Assembly (NCBI GenBank): GCA_025200525.1
Contig: CM045758.1
Coordinates: 165,132,261-165,196,260 of the forward strand
Origin: Camellia lanceoleosa
Lineage: Eukaryota; Streptophyta; Magnoliopsida; Ericales; Theaceae
Direction of reading: 5' to 3'
Length of the DNA: 64,000 nt
The translations under genes were made by a program, and so were the position numbers. The notes beneath the pieces are model-generated. The model searched no databases, was not told the DNA's origin, and was given only the letters and a program-made list of their open reading frames with translations. Each line of letters begins with the position of its first letter. Position 1 is the first letter of the stretch. Below, piece by piece: positions 14,172 through 25,638 of this stretch.

Positions 14172-14329
14172 TTGAAGTGTTCGCATAAAAGATTTGGAGT
14201 TTTTTTTATAAAAAATGGAAGGAGTAGTAAGCAGCTAATATCGGACTCCCCTTGCGTACCAAAGGTCAAGGACACCGCAGCCAGTGGATATAAGCATAGT
14301 TACTATGGTTATGCACCTTTTAAGGCAGT
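14172..14329 (+). pseudogene. Geminivirus-like coat protein, N-terminal part before the LTR insertion
   Basis: The frame reads KNGRSSKQLISDSPCVPK and ends GYAPFKA at the LTR boundary. It resumes after the LTR with YIRRQYI at 16768. A basic N terminus is usual for geminivirus coat proteins (nuclear import and DNA binding). The true start codon could not be fixed. Confidence 0.55.
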
Positions 14330-16762
14330 TGTCACAACCCAAACCCGCCCCTATAGGTTTAGCGTCGTAACCGGCCAGTAATCTTTGGATTACCGAAGGC
14401 CTTTTAACATTTAGACTTGTAATTAGGGGTTGCGAAAGTAAGTACATAAAAGAAATATACGTAGTCCATTGAGCTGTGCAAACATACATGGAACTGATAA
14501 TCTTAACTCTTATAAACATACGAGTGATATCATAGATACAGTATTTACACATCACTTCATGTACATAAAAAGGAGAACTTGTTCATAGAGCAAAAGGAAT
14601 AGTCTTATACATCCATATTAACACAGCCACAAAACATGACTTGATCTGGAACCTCCTCATGAGGCGCAAAAGGTGGCTGACAAACACAACATGAAATACT
14701 TCAGGCATCATCTTAAGCCTGATCACGAGTCTACTCACCTACATACATAATAAATAACTAGTGAGCAGAGGCCTATTGAATAATAACAAAGTAAAAGGGT
14801 AAATGAATGATGTCCCATAACCATGTCTGAAACCAAAGTTCATGCTTAATTTTACATGGTGTATCCATTAGCGCTGATGGATCATATACATAGTATCATA
14901 AATCATACTTGTCAGTTATATAGAAGAACCTCCGACCAGGTAAGAATAACTTGTCAGTTCCATAAAGAAACCTCCGGACTGGGAACTTGTAAACTTGTCA
15001 GTTCCATAAGGAACCTCCGGTACCGGGAACTTGTAACATACTTAAATCATAGCATAATGTCATAAATGCTTGTTATTGTTGGACAATCATTCATAGTATA
15101 AAACATGACATTCCATTCAACAGATCTTATTTCATATACCGAAAATAATTTAACTTGAACATAACTTTACTAAGTTATTACTCACAGATAATAAATGCTT
15201 CAAGTAAACAAACTGAGTAGGCAATTTAGCTTCCTTGTGGCGTGTGACCTAGACAGCATGACAAATACAGACATTGAAACACACGTTCGAATTATACATA
15301 ACTTATTTCATTTGTTCTAAGTGTGTTTCTACCCTTTATCCTCATTATGGTGTCTTAATCATAGCCTAGAAATGCCTAGGATGGAATGAGGATGAAAAGT
15401 TACATTAGAAAACATTTTCTAAAACTTGCTAAAAACAGAGTCCATGCTCGAGTGTGGCTTTCCTCGCTCGAGCAGACATGCAAAATGTGAAGGCCCGCTC
15501 GAGCGTAACTTCTTTCGCTCGAGCGATTTGTAAATTTTGAAAAAGTATTGGTTGCTTGTTTTTTACGCTCGACGAACGCTGGATCTCCGCTCAAGCGTGA
15601 GACTCAGACCCTTGCTCGAGCGTGACTTTTGTCGCTCGAGCGTGCTGCAAAACACAGAAACTTCTAAGGGCTTGCATTTCACACTCGAGCGTGCTTCAAG
15701 TCGCTCGAGCGGAAGTGCACGCACTCAGAGTGGTCTCTCGAGCGTGGTTCCTACACTCGGGCGTAGAGGCAAAATTCTGGAATTTCCAGATTTACTTTCA
15801 AAGCTAAAAACTCAAGCTTAAAGCTTCAAAACTTGAGAAAATACATGGAAACTCTTAAAACATCATGAATTAAAGATCATTTCAAGAAATCATAGCCCAA
15901 TAGCTTGCTAATTGTGCAAAATTCAACTTATAATTCATGAATGACCCATGAACAAGACATGCATGCATTTTCTTGATCTTGAGCTTCTCAAAACATGATC
16001 AAATGCTATAAAACAACATAAAACTTGATAATTTCCCACAATCAAGGTGAATTCAAGGCATGTATGAGGGAATTATTGGAAATCATGCTCAATTTGTGAA
16101 GGAATGGACATGCATTCATGGTATGGCTACATACTCTACATTCTAACTCAATTCTTGCATTATTCAACATAATTTTCTTGTGTTCATGCATTAGAGTATA
16201 GATTTCAAGGCTTACGGATAAAATTCTTATCTAGAGACTTGAGTTCACAAGTGTTGAAGTTGAAACCCTCAAATTCTCTTCAATCTCACAACAATTCCTT
16301 GCAAGTTTTCTCCTTTCCCACTTGATCCCATCCCTTTTCTTGGTCTCTCACTTCTTTCTCATGTTTATATCTCTTGGAGGCTCAAAGATGATGAGAAAAA
16401 GAGGACCAAGTAGGGTGTATAAGCCTTATATAGGCTTGGATAAAAGTGTAATCAATTAAGTCTAAATAAGTGGGCATTAAGTTAATCCAATTTAATCGTT
16501 CCAAATCGAATTTCAATTAAACCTACTATAAAATTCTAAAAATTCCAAATAGCACATATACCAAGTCAATTTCTGAATCGGATGACGATAAGGCCTTCAA
16601 TTCTCAGACCGAAATAAAAGTATGAACAAATCTTTCTATATTAAATAGATATAAACACAAAATAATACAATGCACGTATAATTAACTCATGATTTCTTCT
16701 TAATTACTTGTTAAGCATAATTAAGTATGGATTAACGTTAATCATGGGTCGGAGTTGTTACA
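14330..16762 (-). mobile_element. Solo LTR, family X copy 1, inserted in the geminivirus-like coat protein gene
   Basis: 2433 bp, from TGTCACAACCCAAACCC to GGAGTTGTTACA, flanked by GCAGT (14325-14329) and GCAGC (16763-16767), a 5-bp duplication with one mismatch. Its terminal sequences match, in reverse, the copy at 59132-61555. It contains no coding region. At about 15445-15765 it holds an array of CTCGAGCG-type palindromes like those in the chromovirus LTRs. Family X resembles chromovirus LTRs in its GGGTCGTGACA-type end. Confidence 0.88.
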
Positions 16763-16767
16763 GCAGC

Positions 16768-16980
16768 GTACATTCGCAGACAATATATTTAGAATATTCC
16801 CCGATATATTAAGAAGAGTAAGAGGAGAGTAAAGAAGTTGTAATTGTACGATGAACAATTAAGGGATATTAAATTTGATAATAAAGGTGTGGCGAGATTA
16901 CTAAATAGTATTAAGTTGGGTAATAAAAGATGTGGCCGTCAATCAAACAAGATCGTGATTAAGGGGATAAAATTAATTGG
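16768..16980 (+). pseudogene. Geminivirus-like coat protein, N-terminal part after the LTR (end of copy A)
   Basis: Continues the coat protein with YIRRQYI, then after an in-frame stop IKKSKRRVKKL, LYDEQLRDIKFDNKGV and LLNSIKLGNKR, all found again in the minus-strand copy B and in cluster C. It ends at about 16980, where the sequence switches to movement protein in the opposite orientation. Confidence 0.75.
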
Positions 16981-17412
16981 GGCTCTCATCTACGAATCTT
17001 TTGGCATTTCACTCATAGAATACTTCAAATACCCCTCCATTTTACACTAAGTAATATCCCTTTTAATGTTTGAATTTTCAAGTCGATACTTCACCATCCA
17101 TGGCACCTATTTGTCGTTAATGGAACAATAATTATTCCCATAATAAACTAATTCACACTGGCAGTCCACGGGGAAAATAAAGTACGCTTACAAACTGTCA
17201 TTACCATCTAACCTCTTATCACAGACATTTACTCTGACCAATCCACTGGCATTGGGTTCGCAAAGAGGGAAATATTTTATCAATTTTTTATCAACCTTAA
17301 TACTCTTTTGCTTTAACTGAGAAAATAAATTATGCAACGCAAGTTCAATACAACTGAAATCACTTGCTAAAACACTTTCAACAATACTAGTTTTTATATC
17401 GTCCACCTCCAT
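16981..17412 (-). pseudogene. Geminivirus-like movement protein, N-terminal part (copy B)
   Basis: Starts MEVDDIKTSIVES and contains DFSCIELALHNLFSQL and DKRLDGNDSL, matching copy A. It then loses frame and is cut at the inversion junction, shortly after the block with RAP. The C-terminal tail is missing. Confidence 0.75.
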
Positions 17413-17453
17413 CCACCTAAAGATTACAAATAAAAATACATAAATTTATAATG

Positions 17454-18084
17454 TTAAACAGTTTTAGAGTACATTTGACTCCTTAACGTAATTTTGCATT
17501 CTTTTCCACTAACAGTAGCAGCCACTAAATATATCGCACCTTTTTTAATACTTCCAACATTTCCCAACAACGTATCTTTGTAGTCCGTCTAAACATCAAC
17601 TGGAAAGAACCGATTCACAACTTCTATTCCGTAACGAACATACTCTTTGTCCTTGCCACCAACGAGCTTGAATCTCATTTTTTTTATCATCTGAAACCTG
17701 TCAGACTGGTCAGGATCAACAATCCCGATCTCAGGATTACCCTCACCAACTCCAATAAATGTCTTGTCAAGTGTGAGGATGAAATCTAACAGACTATTAT
17801 CACTTATAATGAAAAACAAGCCGTGGTGGATCACAGCTTCTTCTTTAGCCTCTTGTCCCAATTAAATATTCCCAATTAATTTTACCTCCTTAACCACGAT
17901 CTTTTCTGATTGACGGTCACATATTTTATTACCTAACTCAATACCATTCAGCAATCTCACCACACCTTTATTATCATATTTAACGTCCCTTAATTATTTA
18001 TCATACAGTTGCAACTTCCTCACTCCCCTCTTACTCTTCTTAATATGTTAAAAAATATTTTCAACATACCGTCTGCGAATGTAC
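17454..18084 (-). pseudogene. Geminivirus-like coat protein (copy B)
   Basis: The N-terminal block begins with the sequence equivalent to YIRR at 18084. The frame 17861-17589 reads IISDNSLLDFILTLDKTF, DPDQSDRFQMIKKMRFKL and VNRFFPVDV, and the stop lies at 17454-17456. Several stops and small frameshifts interrupt it, for example after PVDV, where GTC-TAA replaces a Trp or Arg codon. It supplies the roughly 55-nt stretch missing from copy A. Confidence 0.75.
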
Positions 18085-18514
18085 CGTCTCCCAAGACCAA
18101 CCTACTTCATTTAAATGCCCCAGGCATAACCATGGGTAACAATTTTCTGAAGATACTGCCAGAATAGCCTCTTTTTGACCACTGCGAAGGCGCATAAACA
18201 GAGGTGGCAAGCCAATCGGGAGATGTCGTACCTGAAGAGATAATCCACTTAAAAACATTCTGACATTTAAATCGAACCCGTAAATCCACTTGATCTATCC
18301 ACCATAAAGCTAACCCTCCAAACAACTCCACAGGGTCAACATAGCACTTGTTGGGGAAGTGAAGAGATCTCCTCACCCTTTTAAGAGTAAACTGTTTATT
18401 CTTTGTCTCCATAAGGAAAATTATTGAGCGGCGATGGGTATGGGATAACCCTCGGAGGTTCTGGATTGTCATGGGTCGCCCCATCCCCTGACAATTCCAG
18501 CAGATAATCAGCAT
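18085..18514 (-). mobile_element. LINE endonuclease domain, N-terminal part
   Basis: The minus-strand frame from 18514 reads ICWNCQGMGRP and IIFLMETKN, the opening motifs of the AP-type endonuclease of plant LINEs. Near 18150-18120 it reads YPWLCLGHLNEV (family PWLCxGDFNE), so the catalytic Asp is replaced by His. It is cut by geminivirus-like DNA at about 18085. The endonuclease end lies at 10725 and below, with perhaps 200 nt missing between. Confidence 0.85.
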
Positions 18515-19330
18515 GGAGCTTGTGGCTTTTTAAAGCCAGCCACCATAGCCCAATTATCAATAGTAGATTCCACATCGGGAAAAGTACTAGGTACTTGGTA
18601 TAATGTATCACCAAAATTAAAAGAAACAGAATTCACACTTACTGGGATAGAGATTTCAGTTGCCACACCACCTTCTGTTTCTTGAAGCACAACATCCACC
18701 AGACCAATGTCGCCCACTTGTCCTTCTTTTCTGTCATTCAAGTTACCACGCTTCACTTTCCTTGCTTTGTCACGGGTTGAGTACCTCCTGAGAGTTCCTA
18801 GCTTTTACTGACCTGGTTTGGTCAAAGGAGCTTCCAGCAAAAGCTGATTAACATCCCCAATTCTCAGGGTTTTTGAGCTACGCAGGTCTAGGGCTTCATC
18901 GTCATCTGCTTTCCTTTTGATGGACAAGTGTTGAAGAGCTTTAGATGGACGCCCATCCAAGAAATTAAATGGGTTGTGAGGACTAAATCCTGGGGGTGGG
19001 ACAATTAAATTTAACCCCTTCTATGGACCAATTGAAACCAGCAAAGGAGGCCCAGAATTTTCAGAATCTTCCTCAAAAACTTGGGTTGAAAGTCTATGTA
19101 GGCTCTCTAGTGGTTCCTCAACAAAATAGCTTTGCCCAAGCTTTTGGCAACAAGGCCCAGCCCTTGTACTGGTTAGGCTATGGTTCAGACCCTAATCAGA
19201 TCGCAGCCCACAGTCCTCCATATCAGCCTTAGTCTGGAGGTCTAGCGACTTCAGTGACCCACCGACCTATTAACGTACCCTCAGGTTGGTCTCCAATGGC
19301 CTTTGAGCAATGTTGAGCGTTGGTTTGTAT
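18515..19330 (-). mobile_element. LINE ORF1 remnant
   Basis: Upstream of the endonuclease on the minus strand. The frame 18756-18508 (VNSVSFNFGDTLYQVP) and broken frames up to about 19300 have the low-complexity, charged composition of LINE ORF1 C termini. The 5' end of the LINE is not recognisable, so the limit at about 19330 is approximate. Confidence 0.5.
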
Positions 19331-20449
19331 TAAGATTTTATTTTGGGTATATATGGGATAAGGTGTGAAATTCATGACCTCTTAATGAAAAATAAGAGTT
19401 CTAGCCAGTAAACTAAGTCGGTTAGATTCGAGACTCCTAGGTCAGCCTGAGTTTTTCGAGCAGAAATGAATTCTGAAAACGAGATCTTCTAAGTTCTATG
19501 CGCGCGCGCACATATATATATTAAAAGAAAATTGTGGGTGAAATGTTGTTTTTCTTTGGATATCCTTATACTCACATGATGCACACTAGAAGTGGGAATC
19601 AAATGCTACTGGTCAATGATGAAATTGATACAATTAGAATAAAAATCAGTTAATGCAATGATTGCGTCAGCACATCATAGGATGCAATCGTTCTCTTGAA
19701 TAGTTTTTTGTTTAAGAAAAATGTTAGCGATCGTCCAATTTTTTTGTTATTAATCTTGATAGATGTGCAAAATATGCTTTACAATATGTGAATGTGTCTA
19801 AAAATGCAAAAATATTTTGGAATGTGTAAAAAAAATTCTTAAAAAATTTACCTTTTTTGATATTTTTCTTCCCTTTTTTATTGTCGAATATGGTTGTCAT
19901 TAGCATGATTCTTTGTTAATTTTCAACTAACTTAATTCTTGAAATATTTAAAAATTAAAAGTCTCTCAAAATTCAATTTTCTACCTAAGATATTTGGAGT
20001 TGTGTAAATCAAACACATTGATTGGTCAATTTAGTAACTACCTTATGAGTCTTTTGGATAAATAATATATTTTAAAAGATTATTTATAAAAATACTACAG
20101 TTTCAAAACAATTTAACAAAATACAACTTTTGAAATTGTAACTTGAAAACACTACTTCATCTAAACTTACATGTTTAAGTAGCAATTTTGTGTTAAACAA
20201 ACCAAATACTCTTTAGTTTAACACAGAGACCTAGAAATATAACTTTTATTAATAACACTTAAGTATACAAAATACTTGTACACAACCACACACTAATACA
20301 CCTCACTTATTCAATCACACAATATATTCAAGCACTCACGCTTAGACCTTGTGTCTTTCTCATACAAGACTTGAGCACACTCATACAGGACTTTAGGGCA
20401 CTCTCACTAAATTACTCTTGTAGTGCTTGACCACTAAATTACTCAATGC
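19331..20449. other. AT-rich intergenic sequence
   Basis: No coding signal. It contains a CG/AT dinucleotide run (19500-19522). The last 350 bases (20100-20449) are short AC-rich repeats that look like an old LTR or other repeat relic. This may continue on the far side of the CACTA element at 39188. Confidence 0.4.
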
Positions 20450-20651
20450 CTACTCTACAACAAAATGCACCTTCGGCAATCAAAATTGGCGACTAAAAAA
20501 AATTTAGTCACCAAAAATTGTGGAATTGGCGACTAAAATTTTTTCAGTCAATATAAATAAAATATTTAGTTACTAATTTTTTTTAGTCGGGGTATTGGTT
20601 ATTGGCGACTAAAAAAAAATTTAGTCGCTAAAAATGCCAGAATTGGCCACG

Positions 20652-20932
20652 TGTCAGGAGATGACTGGGAGTGGATATGGGGCGCAGAGGGTATATAAGC
20701 ATGTCTGCGCCCCTCATACGCAGACAGACGAACATTTTGTAAAGAAATTCTTACACTCAAATATTCTCCTATCTCTCTCTCTCTCTATCCCTAGGTGTGT
20801 GCTAACTTGATCGTCGGAGGGGTTTTCCGGCCACACACCGCTGGGTAGCTCACTGCCATTGTGCTTTCAAGTGATCGAACGAGAAGCAGCTTGAAGGAAA
20901 GAATGCTTGCCGAAATATTTGCTCCCCATACA
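20652..20932 (+). repeat. Left LTR of the Tat element
   Basis: About 281 bp, ending GCTCCCCATACA just before the primer site. A TATA box (GTATATAAGC, about 20690-20700) and a CT run follow promoter-like spacing. The five bases before the TG (CCACG) are also shared with the right LTR, so the exact start is uncertain. Confidence 0.8.
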
Positions 20933-20933
20933 A

Positions 20934-20948
20934 TTGGCGCCGTCTGTG
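20934..20948 (+). other. Primer binding site of the Tat element
   Basis: TTGGCGCCGTCTGTG follows the LTR end after one base. This is the common primer-site form of plant Tat/Retand-type elements. Confidence 0.8.
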
Positions 20949-20997
20949 AGAAACTTGCAGATAAAACCTTGTCTTCCATGCTCATCTGACCGCCGAC

Positions 20998-21114
20998 CAT
21001 GGCGAACAACGAAGAGTTTCCATTGTCCGCCATCGACGGAGTTACTCGGTCGAGGCAGCGAAGAGAGGGCATCGACATCATTCGATGGCTAACACAGAGA
21101 CATTCGGGAGGACA
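20998..21114 (+). pseudogene. Tat gag, N-terminal piece
   Basis: Starts MANNEEFPLSAIDGV and runs in frame to the insertion point of family X copy 2 at 21115. The gag resumes after that LTR. Confidence 0.6.
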
Positions 21115-23469
21115 TGTCACGACCCAAACCCGACCTATGGGTTTAGCATCAGAATCGGCAAGAATCCGAGATTAAAGGCCTGCTTATGATATCTGATAAA
21201 AGCAATCTGAGCTGGCGGAAATATCTGATAAATAAGTAATGTCCAATGAGTGTGACGATCAGTATGCCAAAAAGATTTTCCATACACTTATGCAGTCAAA
21301 CAGTACAGTCTATACCAATATTTCTGATACCTCGGTCAGAATCTAATCCCTTGATAACGATGCGATGCGAGATAGCGATCTATACAAGCGGTGAGACGAT
21401 GCGAAGGGAATGCTAAAACACCCTAAGCCTTAGCATGATAGGCTTGGAACCTCGCATGATGAGGCACGTGGTGGCTTGACAAAAGCTGGAATAACCCGCA
21501 GCGTCTAGCTTTGGTCGTGCTGTACACCTATATATATATATATATGGCGATGAGCTAAAGCCCAGTGAATAACATAATGCGTAAAGAGGTTTAGAATGGA
21601 TGTCCTTGCAGTAATGAAAACAGTTCAATTAAATCAGTATATCAGTTGTTCAGTACAGTAAACAGTCATATGTGGTACATCCATCAGCATAACAGTAACA
21701 GTAGGTCTTAAAAGACCGAACAGTAATGATGGCCATCAATCGATGCGATAGTGGTTCCACGAGGGAACCGACAGAGATCTCTGTAACAGTAACAGTAAAC
21801 AGTAGGTGCTAAGGATGCCACAGTACAGTTCGGAAATAAAGGACATACATTCATTCAATAGCAATATCAGTTTAGTAAACAGTTCAGTTCAGTGTTCAGA
21901 AGATAATCATTTTGAACATATCTTTACACAATTGTTACTCACAATGTTCTGGGCTATTAGTAGCTAGAGCGTCTCCTCGAAATGCCAACCCTAAACAGTT
22001 AACAGATTGAATACACTCTGAGTTACACAGTTAGGAAAGGTAATCATTAACTCCCTATTATGCCTCGGTGTGTTCTACATCTATATCCTCATTAAGATGT
22101 CTTAAACTAGGCCTAAGGATGCCTAGGATGGGATGAGATGCAAAGATGTGCCTGACGATTTGAAATTTTTGAAAGCGAGTCCTTTCGGCCTTGAGTTTCC
22201 CTTTCGGCGGACAAAGCAAACAAAAGTACGCTTCGGCGTCAAATTCCCCTTTCGGCGTGTCACTCAACACTCGCTCGGCGTACATTCCTCGCTTCGAGCG
22301 GGTGATGCAAAAGTTGGATGCTCGATTTCTCGCTCGGCGTGCATCTATCCTTCGGCGGACGCAACTTCGAATCGAAAAATCCGAGCTTGATTTCCCCGCT
22401 CAAGCGGCACTTCCCCCGCTCGAGCGGACGACTAAAATCTGGAAAACCCAGATTCGAACTCCAAGTTCCAAACCCAGTTTTCAAACACCAAAATCGATCC
22501 TCTTGGGCCCATTTTCTGGAAAAATTCTTGTAAACACATAATATTACTTGATTCAAAGCTCAATTGGTAAAATCAAAGCCCAAGGGGAGTTTAATCAAGC
22601 TCATTTTCCAAACCAATTTTCAAAAACATGCATGAACAACATTCAAACATGACATACATGCATTCAGACCAATTTAAAGCTCCAATGTGAAGCTCTAATG
22701 AGCTCAATACTTTGAAAACATGATGGTTTCATGAACCTTAACTAGAACTTGTACATGCATGCAACAATTAGCCATGAATTCCACTTTAAACTCAACAAGA
22801 ACACATGCATGCAAAGATTAAGCTTCAATTCAACACTTGGACCAAATCATGTCTTAGTTCTACAATGAAGCATGAATCATGCAAGAATTGGCTTAATGAT
22901 AACAATAAGAGGATGAATTCTCTTACCTAAGTCTTCAATTAGGAGAACACAAGCTCAAGTTTGTAATTTATACTTCAATCTTCAAGCTTCTTAGCAAATC
23001 AACAAGATGAATACACTCTCTCCCTTTCTCTCTCTCTAAATTCGGTGGGAGTAAGGATGAAGCTGAGCAAATGTTTTGGTGTAATGTATACAAGGCTCAA
23101 CAAGTGCAAGGTAGTGGGCCACTAAGGGGTAGTTTGGTAGATAAGTCAAACTTGTTCAATTTAGCTTAATTTAATCTAATTTAATCATACCTAATCACAT
23201 TTTGGATAATTATACCATAAAATCAGATAAATTCTACTTATCATGAAACACTAAACGGTTTCTAATTCGGTAGCCGATAAGGCCTTCAATTAGCAGTTTA
23301 AACATAAAACATGAACAGATATATAATCAATCAAACAGATAGAATATGCAATACAACAATTATACTCAATCAATTCAGGTTCAATTTGATGATCGATTCG
23401 GTATTTTATTGATCCGATTATTAGTCTCGATTAACGAAATCGGTAATCAGCGGTCATTAATCGATTAAG
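21115..23469 (-). mobile_element. Solo LTR, family X copy 2, inserted in the Tat gag
   Basis: Begins TGTCACGACCCAAACCC, like copy 1. Its interior repeats the same landmarks in the same order: an AT dinucleotide run, TTGATGGCCATCA-type segments, and a palindrome array at about 22195-22435. The right end is less clear: the family end GGTCATTACA appears as CGGTCATTAA near 23451-23460 and no matching duplication was found, so the end is approximate. The array here is a mix of CTCGAGCG and forms such as TTTCGGCG. Confidence 0.75.
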
Positions 23470-24591
23470 CAGTGCGAGGTTATTCTGAGACGATCGAGCA
23501 GCGAGATAAGCCGCGAAAAGGTCATGGTCATTCACGAGTCTGAAGCGGACATCGGCGGAGAGACTCACGCTTGACGCGCTGAAAACAAGCTAAGGGACGG
23601 GCGCCGTCATCCGTGAATGGCGGCAAAGATGGAGAGTTGAAGCGGCATGTCAAGGGAATGGCGAGTGGAGACCACGGTGAACGCACCCGACCTCAGCTTG
23701 TGCGATCGTCAGCGACATACTCCGTCCATTTCTATTACCAGAAGTTACAAGGTCGGTGATTCCGACGTGCATGCAGAGAATTTTAGCGCGCAAGATAGCA
23801 CCTACCAGCCCTCGCGTCCGGTGACGACGTCGAGATACTCTTATTCCGCACATTCAGAGGATTTGCGCGCAGTTTTAAAGGAGCGGGCTCGACGGCGGGA
23901 GGCTCAAAGGATACCGGCGTTCCAGCGGTTATCCTATGGGGTTCACGCCAGCGAGGAGGTCGGAATGCCTCCACTCTGCCAAGCAGTACCGCTCCTGGTG
24001 GATTCTGACTTGGCAAGGTTGAACGCCACCCCTTTCTCCCTGGAAATAGAGACAACACCTCTTCTATCGGGCTTCCACCAGCCAAAGTTCACATTGTACG
24101 ACGGGAAGACGGATCCTTACATGCACGTAAGTCATTTCCGACAGGTCATGGCCGGACATAGGCGAAATGACGCTCTTATGTGCCTCATCTTCCCGTCAAG
24201 TTTGGGCGAACTGGGTTTAAAGTGGTTCGAAAGGCTGCCGGAGGGGAGTATAGAGAGGTGGCATCAGTTGGCCGAAGCCTTTATGACGCGCTTCAAAACC
24301 AACACCAAAACACTGAAGGAAGTAGATCACCTACTAAGTGTCAAGATGGAACCGAGCGACACATTGAAGGCATACAACTCCAGATATTGGGAGACCTTCA
24401 ACGAGATCTTGGATTACCCGGTCAACCTTGCAATCACTCAATACAAACGTGGTCTCCCGGTCGGACATAAACTGTGGGACTCGCTTACCATGCACCAGCC
24501 GACATTCATGGGCCAGCTCATGCAGCGCATCAATGAGCACATCCGGGTTGAGGATGATGCGTCGGCATCTACCGTGAAGATAACTCGGTAA
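23470..24591 (+). pseudogene. Tat gag, main part
   Basis: Open from 23647 to 24591 (314 codons). Blocks such as PKFTLYDGKTDPYMHVSHF, LGLKWFERLPEGSI and YWETFNEI are those of the retrotransposon gag domain of plant Tat elements, which assembles the cytoplasmic particle. The frame ends at a stop at 24591, before the zinc knuckle expected further on. The following 600 bases (24600-25200) are frame-broken gag end and protease lead-in. Confidence 0.8.
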
Positions 24592-25229
24592 CAGAGACAA
24601 GAAGACAAGCAAAGTGCACGCGATTGGGCAAGAGTCCGGCCGCTCAAGTGACAAAGCGAGAGAATCGAGAGTGGCTCGAATCGTAAATAGAACCGGTAGA
24701 GGGCGTTGGAGCGACTGTGATGACTACACCGAGATGATGTTGCGGATGCCAGCGAAGGTTGAAGGCAGGGCGGCATCACCACGGTCTTCAAGATTCCAAT
24801 TTATCGCATACTTAGTGAAATCAGGAGCGAGGTATGTCGGTTTCTGCTAAGTTAGGCGATGGACGAAGAACTACAATCCATGATATCGTTGCACATTCCA
24901 CCGGGAGAGAGGCCACCGGACTGAGGATTGTTTGCCTTTGAGGCAACACTTAGAAGAGCTGGTCGCGGCCGGGCACTTAGACCTTTACATTGATGGCGGC
25001 GTAAAGCCGAATCAGGCTCCGATCGATCCCAGGGGACATGATGATCGAGATGCACCACCACAAGGAGTTATTAATGTCATCCACGGCATCGTGGAACCGG
25101 AGCGTGTTTGCGAACTCCGGGGCATGATAAAAAATGCAGAGCATATGAGGGAAGTTTTGTCGGTACAGCCTACCATCAAAAGGGGGAAGACTAAAGAAAA
25201 AGACATGATTAGTTTCACCTCAAGGGATC

Positions 25230-25626
25230 TAGAGCGTATCTAGACGCCGCACAACGATGCCCTAGTAGTGACACTTCGCGTCAGGAATTTGATGTTAAAC
25301 GGATCTTGATCGATCAGGGAAGCTCGGTTGAGATCATGTATTATGATGCGTTCAAGCAGCTCAAACTCCGGGAGACAGACTTAGCTCCGGCAACTTCGCC
25401 ACTGGTTGGTTTCAACTCACAACCGGAGTGGCCCTTGGGAAAGATTATCCTGCCTGTCAAAGCGGGATCCGTGGTCAAGCAAGTGGAGTTTTGGGTGTTA
25501 CAAGTGCCTTTGACTTACAACCTTATCCTTGGAAGGGGATGGCTTTACGCTATGCAAGCTGTAGCGTCGACCTACCACCAGGTGATGAGATTTCCCTCGG
25601 CTATGGGGGCAATCGAGGAGATCTAG
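25230..25626 (+). pseudogene. Tat protease region
   Basis: Reads [19 protein letters not shown], where the retroviral-type aspartic protease carries its D-x-G-S active site, then [11 protein letters not shown], the ILG(R)xW block. It ends in a stop at 25626. Confidence 0.8.
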
Positions 25627-25638
25627 GGGGATCAAGTC

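Larger units (their letters stand above)
10726..16980 (+). other. Endogenous geminivirus-like element, copy A (nearly full-length, circularly permuted)
   Basis: The viral genome is opened inside the coat protein gene. The order is coat protein C-terminal half (10726-11087), movement protein (11129-11975), Rep on the opposite strand (13398-12007), large intergenic region (13399-13861), small virion-sense membrane ORF (13862-14131), and coat protein N-terminal part (about 14172-14329, continuing at 16768-16980). Subtracting the MITE (12285-12526) and the solo LTR (14330-16762) leaves about 3.57 kb. Only about 55 nt of coat protein gene, visible in the other copies, is missing between its two ends. 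The total of about 3.6 kb exceeds ordinary geminiviruses and fits citlodaviruses. No gene is intact. Confidence 0.85.
16981..18084 (-). other. Endogenous geminivirus-like element, partial inverted copy B
   Basis: Minus-strand block holding coat protein (18084-17454) followed by the first part of movement protein (17412-16981). It is joined head-on to the end of copy A at about 16980, and at about 18085 it meets the LINE endonuclease. It duplicates the coat-movement part of copy A in inverse orientation. Confidence 0.8.

Noticed and set aside
10726..18084. Possibility of an active, intact geminivirus locus
   Set aside because: All large genes have stops, frameshifts or insertions, and the two intergenic regions lack an exact TAATATTAC.
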